A stretch of 42,098 bases of DNA, taken from positions 1 through 42,098 of the forward strand of contig JAOTZH010000009.1 in NCBI GenBank assembly GCA_029861425.1, given 5' to 3'. Position 1 is the stretch's first letter; each line of letters begins with the position of its first letter. Below, piece by piece: positions 16,154-25,108 of the stretch. Made by a program: the position numbers and the translations under genes. Source of the stretch: Gemmatimonadota bacterium. Its GTDB lineage: Bacteria > Gemmatimonadota > Gemmatimonadetes > Palauibacterales > Palauibacteraceae. The notes under the pieces are model-generated. The model was not told where the DNA came from and ran no database searches. It saw only the letters and a program-made list of their open reading frames with translations.

Positions 16154-19100
16154 GTGACACACTCCCGCAAGCTCCTCGCGGCAACGCTCCTCATCGCGGC
16201 TGTCGTCAACAGCTGTGGGGGGGAGGATCCGGTGGGTCCGAAGCCCGCGCCGCGAGTCGAAGCCCCTTCGAACGCCGCCGCGCCTCCCGGGCAGCAGGCG
16301 AGACCGCAGGTCGTCAGCGACCAGTACATCATCACCTTCCGGTCCGAGGAAGAGCTCCCGCCGGGCATCGTGCGCAACCTTGCGAGCCAGCATGGCCTGC
16401 AGGTCCGACACGTCTACCAGACCGTGTTCAACGGTTTTTCGGCGGTGGTACCTCCGGCGGCGCTGCCCGCGCTCCGCAATCACCCGTTCATCGCCTCCAT
16501 CGAACCGGTGGGGCTGTTCTATCTCGACGCGCAGCCCGCTCCGGCTCCGCCGATCACGGTTCCGAGTCAGGGGCTGCGGCTTCGTCTGGTGGCGAGCGAG
16601 CTCGCCCTCGCCGACGGCGCCCTCGTCGACACATGGCCCAACCTCGGCGGGACCGAAGGCCCGGCGACACAGACGAGAACCAACCGGCGACCCGCCTTCC
16701 ACGCGGCCGGCGCGACGGGCCGCTTCGCGGGTCACGCGCACGTGGGGTTCAACGAGAGCCAGACGGACGAGTACCTCCAGGTCACCGGAGTGGATTGGCA
16801 TGGCTCCGCGACGCTCGTGGCCGTCTTCAGTCAGGACGAGAAGGACGCCCACAATTACGGGCTCATGGCCGTTTACGGCAGCACGAACAACCGGGGCACG
16901 TTCGCCAGCATGTTCAAGGGAAGCGGCGATCAGCTCGGCTACTGGGATTCGACCCTGGGGCAGCACAGGTCGACGTTTTCGCCCACTGCGGGCGGCGAGC
17001 ACGTGGCCGTGTGGCGGATCGACGGCTCCGACGTCATCGACTTCCAGGTCGACGGCGTCTCGTACGGCTCGTTCCCCATCACGAGCGACATGCACGACAC
17101 GTTCAACCGGTATCTGATCGGGAGCGCCAATACCTCGCGTAACAACCCGTTCGACGGCCAGATCGCCGAGCTCGCATTCTACGACCGGCCGCTCCTCGAC
17201 TGTGAGCGGGATGGGCTCGTCGCGAGCCTCGGTATTCAGTATGGGATCGATGTCGGGAACGTCGGCAGCGGGGCGTGCATGGCGCCCGCCGCTCCCGCCG
17301 GGCTGACCGCTACGGCCTTCGATCACAACACGATCGACCTCACGTGGATCGACCAGTCCGCCGACGAGGACGGGTTCCGGCTCGAGCGCAGCATCGGGCT
17401 GTCCGGCCCGTTCGACATGCTCATGGAGACCGGGCCCGACGTCACCGCGTACACGGACGGGGCCCTCGCCGCCGAGACCGAGTACTGCTACCGGGTCGCG
17501 GCGTTCAACGTGGACGGCACCTCCGGCTACACTGCGGCGCAGTGCGCGACCACGCCCGCCGGGCCGCCTCCTCCACCGCCTCCGCCGCCGGTCACGGTGC
17601 CGGCTCAGGGGCTCAGGCTGCGGCTCGTGGCGAGCGAGCTCGGCCTCAGCGACGGCGCGCTCGTCGACACCTGGTCGAACTTCGGCGGCAGCGTGGGCGA
17701 CGCGGCCCAGACGAACACGGGCAAGCAGCCCAGGTTCCACGCGCCGGGCGCGAGCGGGCTGTTCGCCGGCCACGCGCACGTCGGGTTCAACGAGAGCCAG
17801 ACGGACGAGTACCTCGATGTGAGCGGGGTGCAGTGGCACGGCTCCTCGACGCTGGTGGCCGTCTTCAGCCAGACCGACAAGGCCGCCCACAACTACGGGC
17901 TGATGGCGGTCTACGGTGGCACCAACAACCGGGGCACGTTCGCCACGATGTTCAGCGGGAGCGGCGATCAACTCGGCTACTGGGACTCCACGCTGGGGCA
18001 GCACCGGTCCACGTTTTCCCCAACCGCCGGTGGCGAGCACGTCGCCGTCTGGCGGATCGACGGGTCCGACGTCATCGATTTCCAGGTCGACGGTGTCTCG
18101 TACGGGTCGTTCCCGATCACGAGCGACATGCACCACACGTTCAGCCGGTATCTGATCGGGAGCGCCAACACGTCGCGCAACAACCCGTTCGACGGCCAGC
18201 TCGCCGAGCTCGTCTTCTACGACCGGCCGCTGCTCGACTGTGAGCGGGACGGCCTCGTCGCAAGCCTCGGCGCCCGGTACGGGATCGACGTGGGCGCCGT
18301 CGGTGGCGGCTCGTGCATGCCCCCGACCCCGCCGTCCGGCCTGACGGCCACGGCGCTCGATCAGAACACGATCGACCTCACATGGACCGACCAATCCGCC
18401 GACGAGGACGGGTTCCGTATCGAACGCAGCATCGGGCAGTCCGGACCCTTCGATCTGCTCCTTGAGACCGGGCCCGACGTTGCCGCCCACACGGATGTCT
18501 CACTCGCTTCTGAAACCGAGTACTGCTACCGGGTCGCGGCATTCAACGTGGACGGCACCTCCAGCTACACTGCGGCGCAGTGCGCGACCACGCCCGCCGG
18601 GCCGCCTCCGCCACCGCCTCCGCCGCCGGTCACGGTGCCGGCCCAGGGGCTCAGGCTGCGGCTCGTGGCGAGCGAGCTCGGCCTGAGCGACGGCGCGCTC
18701 GTCGACACCTGGTCGAACTTCGGCGGCAGCGTGGGCGACGCCGCCCAGACGAACACGGGCAAGCAGCCCACGTTCCACGCGCCGGGCGCGACAGGTGGGT
18801 TCGCCGGCCACGCACACGTCGGGTTCAACGAGAGCCAGACGGACGAGTACCTCGACGTGAGCGGCGTGCCGTGGCACGGCTCCACGACGCTGGTAGCCGT
18901 GTTCAGCCAGACCGACAAGGCCGCCCACAACTACGGGCTGATGGCGGTCTACGGAGGTACGAACAACCGGGGTACGTTCGCCACGATGTTCAACGCTACC
19001 GGCCAACCCCTCGGCTACTGGGACTTCACCCTCGGGACGCATCACTCGACGTTCTCGCCCACCGCGGGGGCCGAGCACGTCGCCGTCTGGCGGATCGACG

Positions 19101-20596
19101 GATCCAACGTCATCGACTTCCAGGTCGACGGCGTCTCGTACGGGGCGTTCCCCATCTCGAGCGACATGCACCCGTCCTTCACCCGCTACCTGATCGGATC
19201 CAACACCCCGTCGAGCACGAACTCGTTCGACGGCCAGCTCGCCGAACTCGTCCTCTACGACCGGGCGCTGCTCGACTGCGAGCGGGACGGGGTCGTCGCC
19301 AGCCTCGGCGCTCAGTACGGGATCGACGTGGGCGCCATCGGTGGCGGCGCTTGCATGCCGCCGGCACCGCCGTCCGGCCTGACGGCCGCTGCCCTCGACT
19401 ACGAGACCATCGACCTTGCCTGGATCGACCAGTCCGCCGACGAGGACGGGTTCCACCTCGAACGCAGCGTCGGGCAGTCCGGACCCTTCGACCTCCTCGT
19501 CGAGACCGGGGCCGGCGTCATCGCCTACACCGACACGACGGTCATCGCCCTGACCGAGTACTGCTACCGGGTCTCCGCCTTCAACGGCGACGGGTCGTCC
19601 CAACCATCGAGTGTCGTCTGCGAGACGCCGCCGGCGCCGCCGCCGGGTGTCTGCTTCGACACCGGCAACCATGATGACCTCGGACAGCTCTGGAACATCC
19701 AGCGGATCCAGGCCGATCAGAACCGTCATTGGCAGGCCAGTCAGCTGCCGGGCTGCGGGATGAAGACCTGGATCTTCATCCTCGACTCCGGCCTGGACAG
19801 CGATCACCCCGATCTCAACGTGGCCGCGATCAACAACTTCGTGGCCGCCGAATCCGGACACTCGGGCGAGGACGGAAACGGTCACGGAACGCACGTGGCG
19901 GGGACCGCGGCCGCGATAGACGGGAACGGCGGCGTCGTCGGTGTGGCGCCAGGGGCGCCGCTGTACGGGTACCGCGTCTGCGGCGACGCGGGAACCTGCC
20001 AGGAGGACGACATCCTCGCGGCCATCGACTCGGTCACCGCCCTGAAGGTGGCGAACCCCAGCCAGCCGATGGTGGCGAACATGAGCCTCGCCGGCGCGGT
20101 CACGCCCTCCATCGACACCGGCCTGAGAGCATCGATCAACGCGGGCGTGGTATACGCGGTCGGGGCCGGCAACGGCCTGATCGGGGCCTGCTTCATCCCG
20201 GGCAATGCCCAGGACGTCTCCCCAGCCGGTGTGGGGGACGACGCCATCAACTCGCAGAACGGCAGCGATGGCAACACCGCCCGCGTCAACGGGGTGCTGA
20301 CCGTGACCCTGAGCAACTCGGCCGACCAGGACGGCGACTGCAACTTCGGTAACCCGGTCACGATCGCCGCGCCGGGCGCGAATGTGTACTCGACGTGGCT
20401 GAACGGCGGGTACGCAACGAACACGGGAACTTCCATGGCCTCACCCCACGGAGCCGGGGCGGCTGCGCTGTACCTTCAGGAGTTCCCGAACGCGACACCC
20501 TTCGATGTCGAAGCCTGGATCATGGGGCAGCTCGACCCGTGGGTCACAGATGATCTGCCCAACGCGGACGGGCGACTGAACGTGCGCCGCCCCTGA
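16154..20596 (+). CDS. Secreted S8 subtilase with three LamG-FN3 repeats
   Basis: 1,480-residue exported serine protease. A lipoprotein-like signal (LLIAAVVNSC) is followed by an inhibitor I9 propeptide at about 55-120 (QYIITFRSEEELPPGIV to FIASIEP). Three 346-residue repeats follow from residue 134, each a LamG-like jellyroll (DEYLDVSGVQWHGSSTLVAVF to DGQLAELVFYDRPLLDCERD), an FN3 domain and a polyproline linker. The S8 domain occupies about 1175-1480: Asp1211 (ILDSGLD), His1244 (GHGTHVAG), oxyanion Asn in VGAGN and Ser1427 (GTSMASPHGAG). The propeptide is separated from its protease by over 1,000 residues, which is unusual. The start is GTG with a weak ribosome site. It probably degrades proteins or glycoproteins at the surface or outside; the repeats may bind glycans. 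Confidence 0.93.
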   Translation: MTHSRKLLAATLLIAAVVNSCGGEDPVGPKPAPRVEAPSNAAAPPGQQARPQVVSDQYIITFRSEEELPPGIVRNLASQHGLQVRHVYQTVFNGFSAVVPPAALPALRNHPFIASIEPVGLFYLDAQPAPAPPITVPSQGLRLRLVASELALADGALVDTWPNLGGTEGPATQTRTNRRPAFHAAGATGRFAGHAHVGFNESQTDEYLQVTGVDWHGSATLVAVFSQDEKDAHNYGLMAVYGSTNNRGTFASMFKGSGDQLGYWDSTLGQHRSTFSPTAGGEHVAVWRIDGSDVIDFQVDGVSYGSFPITSDMHDTFNRYLIGSANTSRNNPFDGQIAELAFYDRPLLDCERDGLVASLGIQYGIDVGNVGSGACMAPAAPAGLTATAFDHNTIDLTWIDQSADEDGFRLERSIGLSGPFDMLMETGPDVTAYTDGALAAETEYCYRVAAFNVDGTSGYTAAQCATTPAGPPPPPPPPPVTVPAQGLRLRLVASELGLSDGALVDTWSNFGGSVGDAAQTNTGKQPRFHAPGASGLFAGHAHVGFNESQTDEYLDVSGVQWHGSSTLVAVFSQTDKAAHNYGLMAVYGGTNNRGTFATMFSGSGDQLGYWDSTLGQHRSTFSPTAGGEHVAVWRIDGSDVIDFQVDGVSYGSFPITSDMHHTFSRYLIGSANTSRNNPFDGQLAELVFYDRPLLDCERDGLVASLGARYGIDVGAVGGGSCMPPTPPSGLTATALDQNTIDLTWTDQSADEDGFRIERSIGQSGPFDLLLETGPDVAAHTDVSLASETEYCYRVAAFNVDGTSSYTAAQCATTPAGPPPPPPPPPVTVPAQGLRLRLVASELGLSDGALVDTWSNFGGSVGDAAQTNTGKQPTFHAPGATGGFAGHAHVGFNESQTDEYLDVSGVPWHGSTTLVAVFSQTDKAAHNYGLMAVYGGTNNRGTFATMFNATGQPLGYWDFTLGTHHSTFSPTAGAEHVAVWRIDGSNVIDFQVDGVSYGAFPISSDMHPSFTRYLIGSNTPSSTNSFDGQLAELVLYDRALLDCERDGVVASLGAQYGIDVGAIGGGACMPPAPPSGLTAAALDYETIDLAWIDQSADEDGFHLERSVGQSGPFDLLVETGAGVIAYTDTTVIALTEYCYRVSAFNGDGSSQPSSVVCETPPAPPPGVCFDTGNHDDLGQLWNIQRIQADQNRHWQASQLPGCGMKTWIFILDSGLDSDHPDLNVAAINNFVAAESGHSGEDGNGHGTHVAGTAAAIDGNGGVVGVAPGAPLYGYRVCGDAGTCQEDDILAAIDSVTALKVANPSQPMVANMSLAGAVTPSIDTGLRASINAGVVYAVGAGNGLIGACFIPGNAQDVSPAGVGDDAINSQNGSDGNTARVNGVLTVTLSNSADQDGDCNFGNPVTIAAPGANVYSTWLNGGYATNTGTSMASPHGAGAAALYLQEFPNATPFDVEAWIMGQLDPWVTDDLPNADGRLNVRRP
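16553..17590 (+). repeat. 1,038-bp repeat unit 1 (LamG-FN3-polyPro)
   Basis: First of three in-frame units of equal length inside the subtilase gene. Its first third is the most diverged; its FN3 tail and polyproline linker are nearly identical to those of unit 2. Confidence 0.85.
17591..18628 (+). repeat. 1,038-bp repeat unit 2 (LamG-FN3-polyPro)
   Basis: Second unit, exactly 1,038 bases after the first. Its opening two hundred or so bases are nearly identical to unit 3, while its middle is close to unit 1, a mosaic suggesting gene conversion. Confidence 0.85.
18629..19650 (+). repeat. Repeat unit 3 (LamG-FN3), last copy
   Basis: Third unit, again spaced by 1,038 bases. Its FN3 tail is diverged and the linker is shortened (PPAPPPG) before the protease domain. 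Confidence 0.85.
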
Positions 20597-20609
20597 GGCC
20601 AGGTCGTCG

Positions 20610-22337
20610 TCAGAAGACCCAGCCGGCCCGCACACCCACACTCGCGTACCGGTAATCCGATCGGCCGGTGGAGAAGCCCGACATTCCGGTACTGGAGAAG
20701 CTCGCCCACCCTCCGATCTCGCGGCCGGGACCGAACTCGTAGCGAAGCTGGCCGTCGAGCCCGAGCGCTCCTCGCAGCGATCCGCTGGAGCCGACCTTCT
20801 GCACGCCTGGCGCGGCCCTGATCAGGAAATGCCAGCTGCTGCTCTGCCCCGTCCATTCCACCGGCACCTGCGTGAGGAGGTAGAGGTCCGGATCGAAGTA
20901 CCCGTCGTTGAGGTTGTCCTCGAACCCGAACGAGCGTGTCACCAATCCGACGCGCCACGGACCGCCCAGCGGTCGTGACACCGCGGCCCAGCCACCCGCC
21001 CGGCGATTGGCCTCCGACCCGTAGAACCGGCTGAGGTTGAGACCCGCGGTGAATCGCCAGGTGGAGTTCGGCGTGTAGGTCGCGTCGGCGTCCCACATCG
21101 TGTACGTGACGCCGTTTCGCATCAGCGCCGCCGTCTCGTCGAGGGCCTGGGTGCTGACGCCCATGGAACCACGGATTCGGTACCGCCCCGGGGTCGATAC
21201 GCGGACGCTGGCGGCGATGGCAGGGCTCGATCCGCTCGTCCCCGTGGCTCCGAGGCCGCCTGTCAGCGTCCAGCCGGGTTCGAGGTGCGCGGTCGCGAGA
21301 GCGCGCACACCCGCAGAGGTGTGACCCAGATCCGCGGGGCCGACGTCGCGGGCGTACCTGGCGTACGTGATCGCCCGGAGCGTGAGATGGGGCGATGCGG
21401 CCCAACGGGAGTCGAACGTTCCCGTGAGGATCCGATTTCCGTCGGAATCGCGGTCAAACCCGATTCGTGAGGCCGCCACCGGTCGCGAGGATCTGCCGAT
21501 CTCCTCCAGCTCGCCGGCCAGCACCGGGTCCTCGGGGTCGAGCGCCTGGGCTTCGGCCAGGGCGCTGCGCGCGGCACCGATGCGCCCCTGCCATCGAAGG
21601 GTCTGGCCGAGTCCGATCCACGACGCCGCATGAGTCGGGTTTTGGGCCGCGGCCTGTCGCCATCGGACCTCGGCCTCGACCAGATCGCCGCTCCATGCCG
21701 CCATCCTCGCCCGGCCGGCCAGCGCGTCCGGGTGATCCGGTTGCTCCGACACGATCCCCGAATACACCGCCGCGGCAGAGTCGAGGTCGTTCGACCACGA
21801 CAGAAGTCGAGCCAATCCCAGGCGAGACTCCGTGTCCGCCGGATTCGATCGCGCCAGGCTATCGTACAGAGCGACGGCTTCATCGGTTCGACCGTTTTCG
21901 GCCCAGATGCCGGCGAGTGAGCGCCTCACGCGCGGGTTGTCAGGGTGGCTCTCGACGAGAGCGGTCAGCGTCGCGCTTGCTTCGGTCGCGTCGCCGCTCC
22001 ATGACAGAACACGGGCACGATCGATGATCGCGTCGACATGATCGTCCGACCCTGCGATGAGCCGATCCAGCAACTCGAGCGCTCGTTCGTATTCGCCCTC
22101 CCATGCGACGAGAAGCCCCAATCGGTGGAGGGCCACCTGGTCCGTCGAATCGGCCGCGAGCCTTTCCGAATAGAGTCGCCGGGCCGTTTCCGTGTCGCCC
22201 TGGATCCACGCGGAGTTGGCGGGATCCTGGGCGACGGCGGGGGCCGCGAGGCCACAGAGGATCGTGAGCTGCACGGCCGCGACTCGGGCGAAGCGCCCTA
22301 CGGTCACGACGTGCGCATACCAGATTGTGCTCGTCAT
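20610..22337 (-). CDS. TPR and outer-membrane beta-barrel protein (YaiO-like exporter)
   Basis: 575-residue outer-membrane protein. A signal peptide (ending PAVAQ) is followed by TPR repeats at about 40-285 (for example DTETARRLYSERLAADSTDQVALHRLGLLVAWEGE), then a C-terminal beta-barrel of alternating amphipathic strands ending in the terminal Phe typical of outer-membrane proteins (SVGVRAGWVF). TPR plus barrel resembles the secretion porins PgaA and BcsC and the YaiO family. As the last gene of the operon it probably lets the polysaccharide through the outer membrane. Its ATG overlaps the stop of the glycoside-hydrolase gene (ATGA). It converges on the subtilase with 13 bases between the stops. 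Confidence 0.85.
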   Translation of the reverse strand: MTSTIWYAHVVTVGRFARVAAVQLTILCGLAAPAVAQDPANSAWIQGDTETARRLYSERLAADSTDQVALHRLGLLVAWEGEYERALELLDRLIAGSDDHVDAIIDRARVLSWSGDATEASATLTALVESHPDNPRVRRSLAGIWAENGRTDEAVALYDSLARSNPADTESRLGLARLLSWSNDLDSAAAVYSGIVSEQPDHPDALAGRARMAAWSGDLVEAEVRWRQAAAQNPTHAASWIGLGQTLRWQGRIGAARSALAEAQALDPEDPVLAGELEEIGRSSRPVAASRIGFDRDSDGNRILTGTFDSRWAASPHLTLRAITYARYARDVGPADLGHTSAGVRALATAHLEPGWTLTGGLGATGTSGSSPAIAASVRVSTPGRYRIRGSMGVSTQALDETAALMRNGVTYTMWDADATYTPNSTWRFTAGLNLSRFYGSEANRRAGGWAAVSRPLGGPWRVGLVTRSFGFEDNLNDGYFDPDLYLLTQVPVEWTGQSSSWHFLIRAAPGVQKVGSSGSLRGALGLDGQLRYEFGPGREIGGWASFSSTGMSGFSTGRSDYRYASVGVRAGWVF

Positions 22338-25108
22338 CGGTCGTCCTTCCGGGTCGGGCGCAGGTCTCGCGACGCTGCGGTACGTGACACGAGGGGGCCG
22401 TTCAGGGCGTCAAACGCCGCTCTCATCGCCGCGACGACCGGCCTCGGCCGCGCACGCCACTCCGGCTGCTCCCAGGTCGCCCAGGTGAACTGGTGGACGG
22501 ACTCCGCGGAGCCGTCTGACGGGAAGGAACTCCACTGGCCGTCGGCGTGACGAACCGCCAGAAGGATCCCCATCCCGTCGAGGGTGTCGGTGGTGAACTC
22601 CACTACGGTTCCGCCGCTCCGCGACTCCACCCGAGTCGCCCCGCGCAGAGCCCGGCGTTGGCTGGGGTCCGTCACGCCAAGCAGCGTCCAGGGGATCCGT
22701 ACCTCGACGAACCGGCCGTCCGGTGACCGCTCCCACAGTCCGTCGGGAGGAGGACCTGCCCGAAGGACGCCCCACTCGTAGCCGACCGCCGTGTACTCCG
22801 TCGAGTCGCGTGTGAAGCGCCTTCGGTTCGGGATCACCCGAAGCGGCTGGTAGCTTCCGTCCTGCTCGCTGGCCTCGCCCAGGGACGGGTTGTATCGAAC
22901 TCCGAGCCGGCCCTCGAAGAGGCCCGGAGTGGGCCGAGGGGACCGATCCAGGCCGTCCCAGAGCGGCGACCGAGTCCCGCTGGACCTCATCGACCCCGCA
23001 CCGACCGGCACCACGAGGAACGGGTTGGCCGTCTCGTCCGCCACCAGACGCGCCTCGCCACCGGAGACGCTCAGAACGAAGTCCAGGGGCACCGGGCTGC
23101 CCGGCGCGCCCGGCCCCGGCCACCGTGAATCTCCAGCGTGCGGGCGAAGGACGTCGAAACCGACGAAGATCTCGGCTTCGGGCTCCCGCGCAGACATCTC
23201 GACCAGGAGCCAGACGTACGCGGCGTCGGCGGTCACCCGAAGGCCGGCCCCTTCTCTGCGGTCATAGGCGGAAGGAACGTCCTCCCAGGCGCCGAGCCGC
23301 TGCGCGAGGTCTCGACCGGGCAGGATCTCCGCCGGCTCGACCGCGATCATGCCGTAGTGCTGTTCGGCATCGAGCCGGTTCAACCACATGCGGTTTCTGT
23401 CGAGCGGGATCTCGAGGTCGATCACGAGCCAGTTCTTCTTGAACCACTCGTCGATCCAGGCGAACACGGCTCCCCCGGCCATCCCGGCAGCCGCGATCTC
23501 GAGTGTCATTCGGGCGTCGATCTCGGCCATGGCGTCCTCGGTGTGCCCTCCGTGGTGCCAGCCCTGGGGCTGGAAGTGGGCGATGCCGAGGCTGGCGGGG
23601 ACTCCATACTCGGAGATCACGACGGGCATCCCGACGTGGTGAGCCTTGAGCTCGAGCAGGTACCCGAAGTAGTTCGACGGCCCGAACGGACTACTGGCCT
23701 CGAGGTACTCGGGCTGGAACGCCATGAAGTCCGGGTAGTACGGGTAGGCGTGGTAGGATGCGAAGTAGCCGGCCGGGAACTCCCGGGTCGCCGTCACGAG
23801 GCTCGCGTCGAGCGACACGCCATCGTTGTCGTATTCTCGCGGCGGATCCGTCACACGCTCTCCGAGCGCCCTGCGAATCGCGACCTCCTCCACCACCGTC
23901 GTCTCCGTCGGGTGCTCGAGGGGGTCCAGTGTCGGCCAGTTCGTGTAGGCGATCGGATGCTGGGCCCCATAGACGTCCGACTCGTAGGCCACCATCGCCT
24001 CGCACGCTTTGGCCAACCAGGCGTCCATCGGATTCCCCCCGGCCAGCCGGAGGAAGCGACCTTCCCAACCACTCAGCTCCGGCTTTCGTTCGTTGAACGC
24101 CTCGACGGAATGCGGCTCCCACTCGCGTCCGATGATGAACGCCAGAGTCCAGCGAGAGACGTCGGCGGTGTAGTAACCTCCGGCGTGACCCGGCCGCAGC
24201 GGGATGTCCGCCCGCCCGTGAAGGAGATCGACGACTGCTCTCATCTCCGAGAAGAAGTCGTTCTCCCATTCGGTGTCGGTGTAGTCGTCCCCCGGAGGGA
24301 GCTCGGCCCAGACGCCATGCACCAGCCAGATGGGGGCGGTCGGCCGCTCGGCGTTGAAGTCGGCGAGGGCGGAATAGAACTCCGGCGGATGGATCGTGTA
24401 GGTGCGCACGACGTTGGCGCCCATGTCGGCCATGCCGCGAAGCCACGCCGCGTACACGGTGGAGTCGGGAAACTGGCTCGGGTGCCGGCCGGGAAGCGCC
24501 GCCCCGAGGTTGACTCCCTTCCAGTAGAAGGGCTCCCAACCGCTCGGCGTGCGGATCTCGAATCGATCGCCGCTCGCGCGCGCGGGGTAGACGAGCGTAT
24601 CGGGGCGCATGAGCGGACGCCGGTAGGGCGGCGGACCGGGCACCCGGCCGATCCGGGCGAGGTAGCCTGAGGCCTCTTCGTGGTCGGGGTCCAGCTCCAG
24701 CGTCCGCTCGAACGCATCTCGCGCTTCGTGCGGCTCCGATTCCCTCCAGTGGATGAGCCCCAGCGCGAACAGGGCGTCCACGTTGTCGGGCTCCTGACCG
24801 AGGGCCCTGTCGATCCAGCGCCGCGCCTCTTCGATCCGCTGGTCTCGGAGCGCGACGTATCCCATGCCGACGGCAGCGTCCAGCTGGTGGGGCGGGCACG
24901 AGGCCGCGGACTCGAAGATCTCCCGCGCCCCGGACATGTCGCCGGCCCGATACCGTTCCCAGCCCTCTTCCGTCCCCCCGGTGATTGCGCCCCCACACCC
25001 TGCCTCGAGGGCCAGTTGCCGCGCGCCGTACGTGCCCGCCACCAGGGAGATGACGGCGAAGCCGAGGAAGGCCAGCGGGCCGGGGCCGATCGATCTAGGC
25101 AGCCGCAT
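22334..25108 (-). CDS. Membrane-anchored TPR and glycoside hydrolase-like protein
   Basis: 924-residue protein. An N-terminal membrane helix (residues about 10-27) anchors it. TPR repeats follow at about 48-150 (GDMSGAREIFESAASCPPHQ, then ARRWIDRALGQEPDNVDALFALG). A TIM-barrel domain like GH2/GH5-clan hydrolases covers about 190-560: FYWKGVNLGAALPG, Glu329 in IIGREWEPHS (candidate acid/base) and Glu500 in VVISEYGVPAS (candidate nucleophile). The C-terminal ~350 residues are beta-rich and may bind carbohydrate. It probably trims or remodels the polymer in the periplasm, in the place held by PgaB or BcsZ in other systems. The start at 25108 has GAGGG about 9 bases before it and overlaps the glycosyltransferase by 14 bases. 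Confidence 0.82.
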   Translation of the reverse strand: MRLPRSIGPGPLAFLGFAVISLVAGTYGARQLALEAGCGGAITGGTEEGWERYRAGDMSGAREIFESAASCPPHQLDAAVGMGYVALRDQRIEEARRWIDRALGQEPDNVDALFALGLIHWRESEPHEARDAFERTLELDPDHEEASGYLARIGRVPGPPPYRRPLMRPDTLVYPARASGDRFEIRTPSGWEPFYWKGVNLGAALPGRHPSQFPDSTVYAAWLRGMADMGANVVRTYTIHPPEFYSALADFNAERPTAPIWLVHGVWAELPPGDDYTDTEWENDFFSEMRAVVDLLHGRADIPLRPGHAGGYYTADVSRWTLAFIIGREWEPHSVEAFNERKPELSGWEGRFLRLAGGNPMDAWLAKACEAMVAYESDVYGAQHPIAYTNWPTLDPLEHPTETTVVEEVAIRRALGERVTDPPREYDNDGVSLDASLVTATREFPAGYFASYHAYPYYPDFMAFQPEYLEASSPFGPSNYFGYLLELKAHHVGMPVVISEYGVPASLGIAHFQPQGWHHGGHTEDAMAEIDARMTLEIAAAGMAGGAVFAWIDEWFKKNWLVIDLEIPLDRNRMWLNRLDAEQHYGMIAVEPAEILPGRDLAQRLGAWEDVPSAYDRREGAGLRVTADAAYVWLLVEMSAREPEAEIFVGFDVLRPHAGDSRWPGPGAPGSPVPLDFVLSVSGGEARLVADETANPFLVVPVGAGSMRSSGTRSPLWDGLDRSPRPTPGLFEGRLGVRYNPSLGEASEQDGSYQPLRVIPNRRRFTRDSTEYTAVGYEWGVLRAGPPPDGLWERSPDGRFVEVRIPWTLLGVTDPSQRRALRGATRVESRSGGTVVEFTTDTLDGMGILLAVRHADGQWSSFPSDGSAESVHQFTWATWEQPEWRARPRPVVAAMRAAFDALNGPLVSRTAASRDLRPTRKDDR

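Noticed and set aside
15947-18490. 847-residue minus-strand open frame antisense to the subtilase repeats
   Set aside because: It mirrors the coding frame of the repeat units and has low-complexity Val/Glu/Arg-rich sequence. The plus strand encodes recognisable I9, LamG and FN3 domains.
16553-19650. CRISPR or short tandem array
   Set aside because: The repeats are in-frame protein domains of 346 residues, not short repeats with spacers. No CRISPR array or Cas gene is seen in the window.
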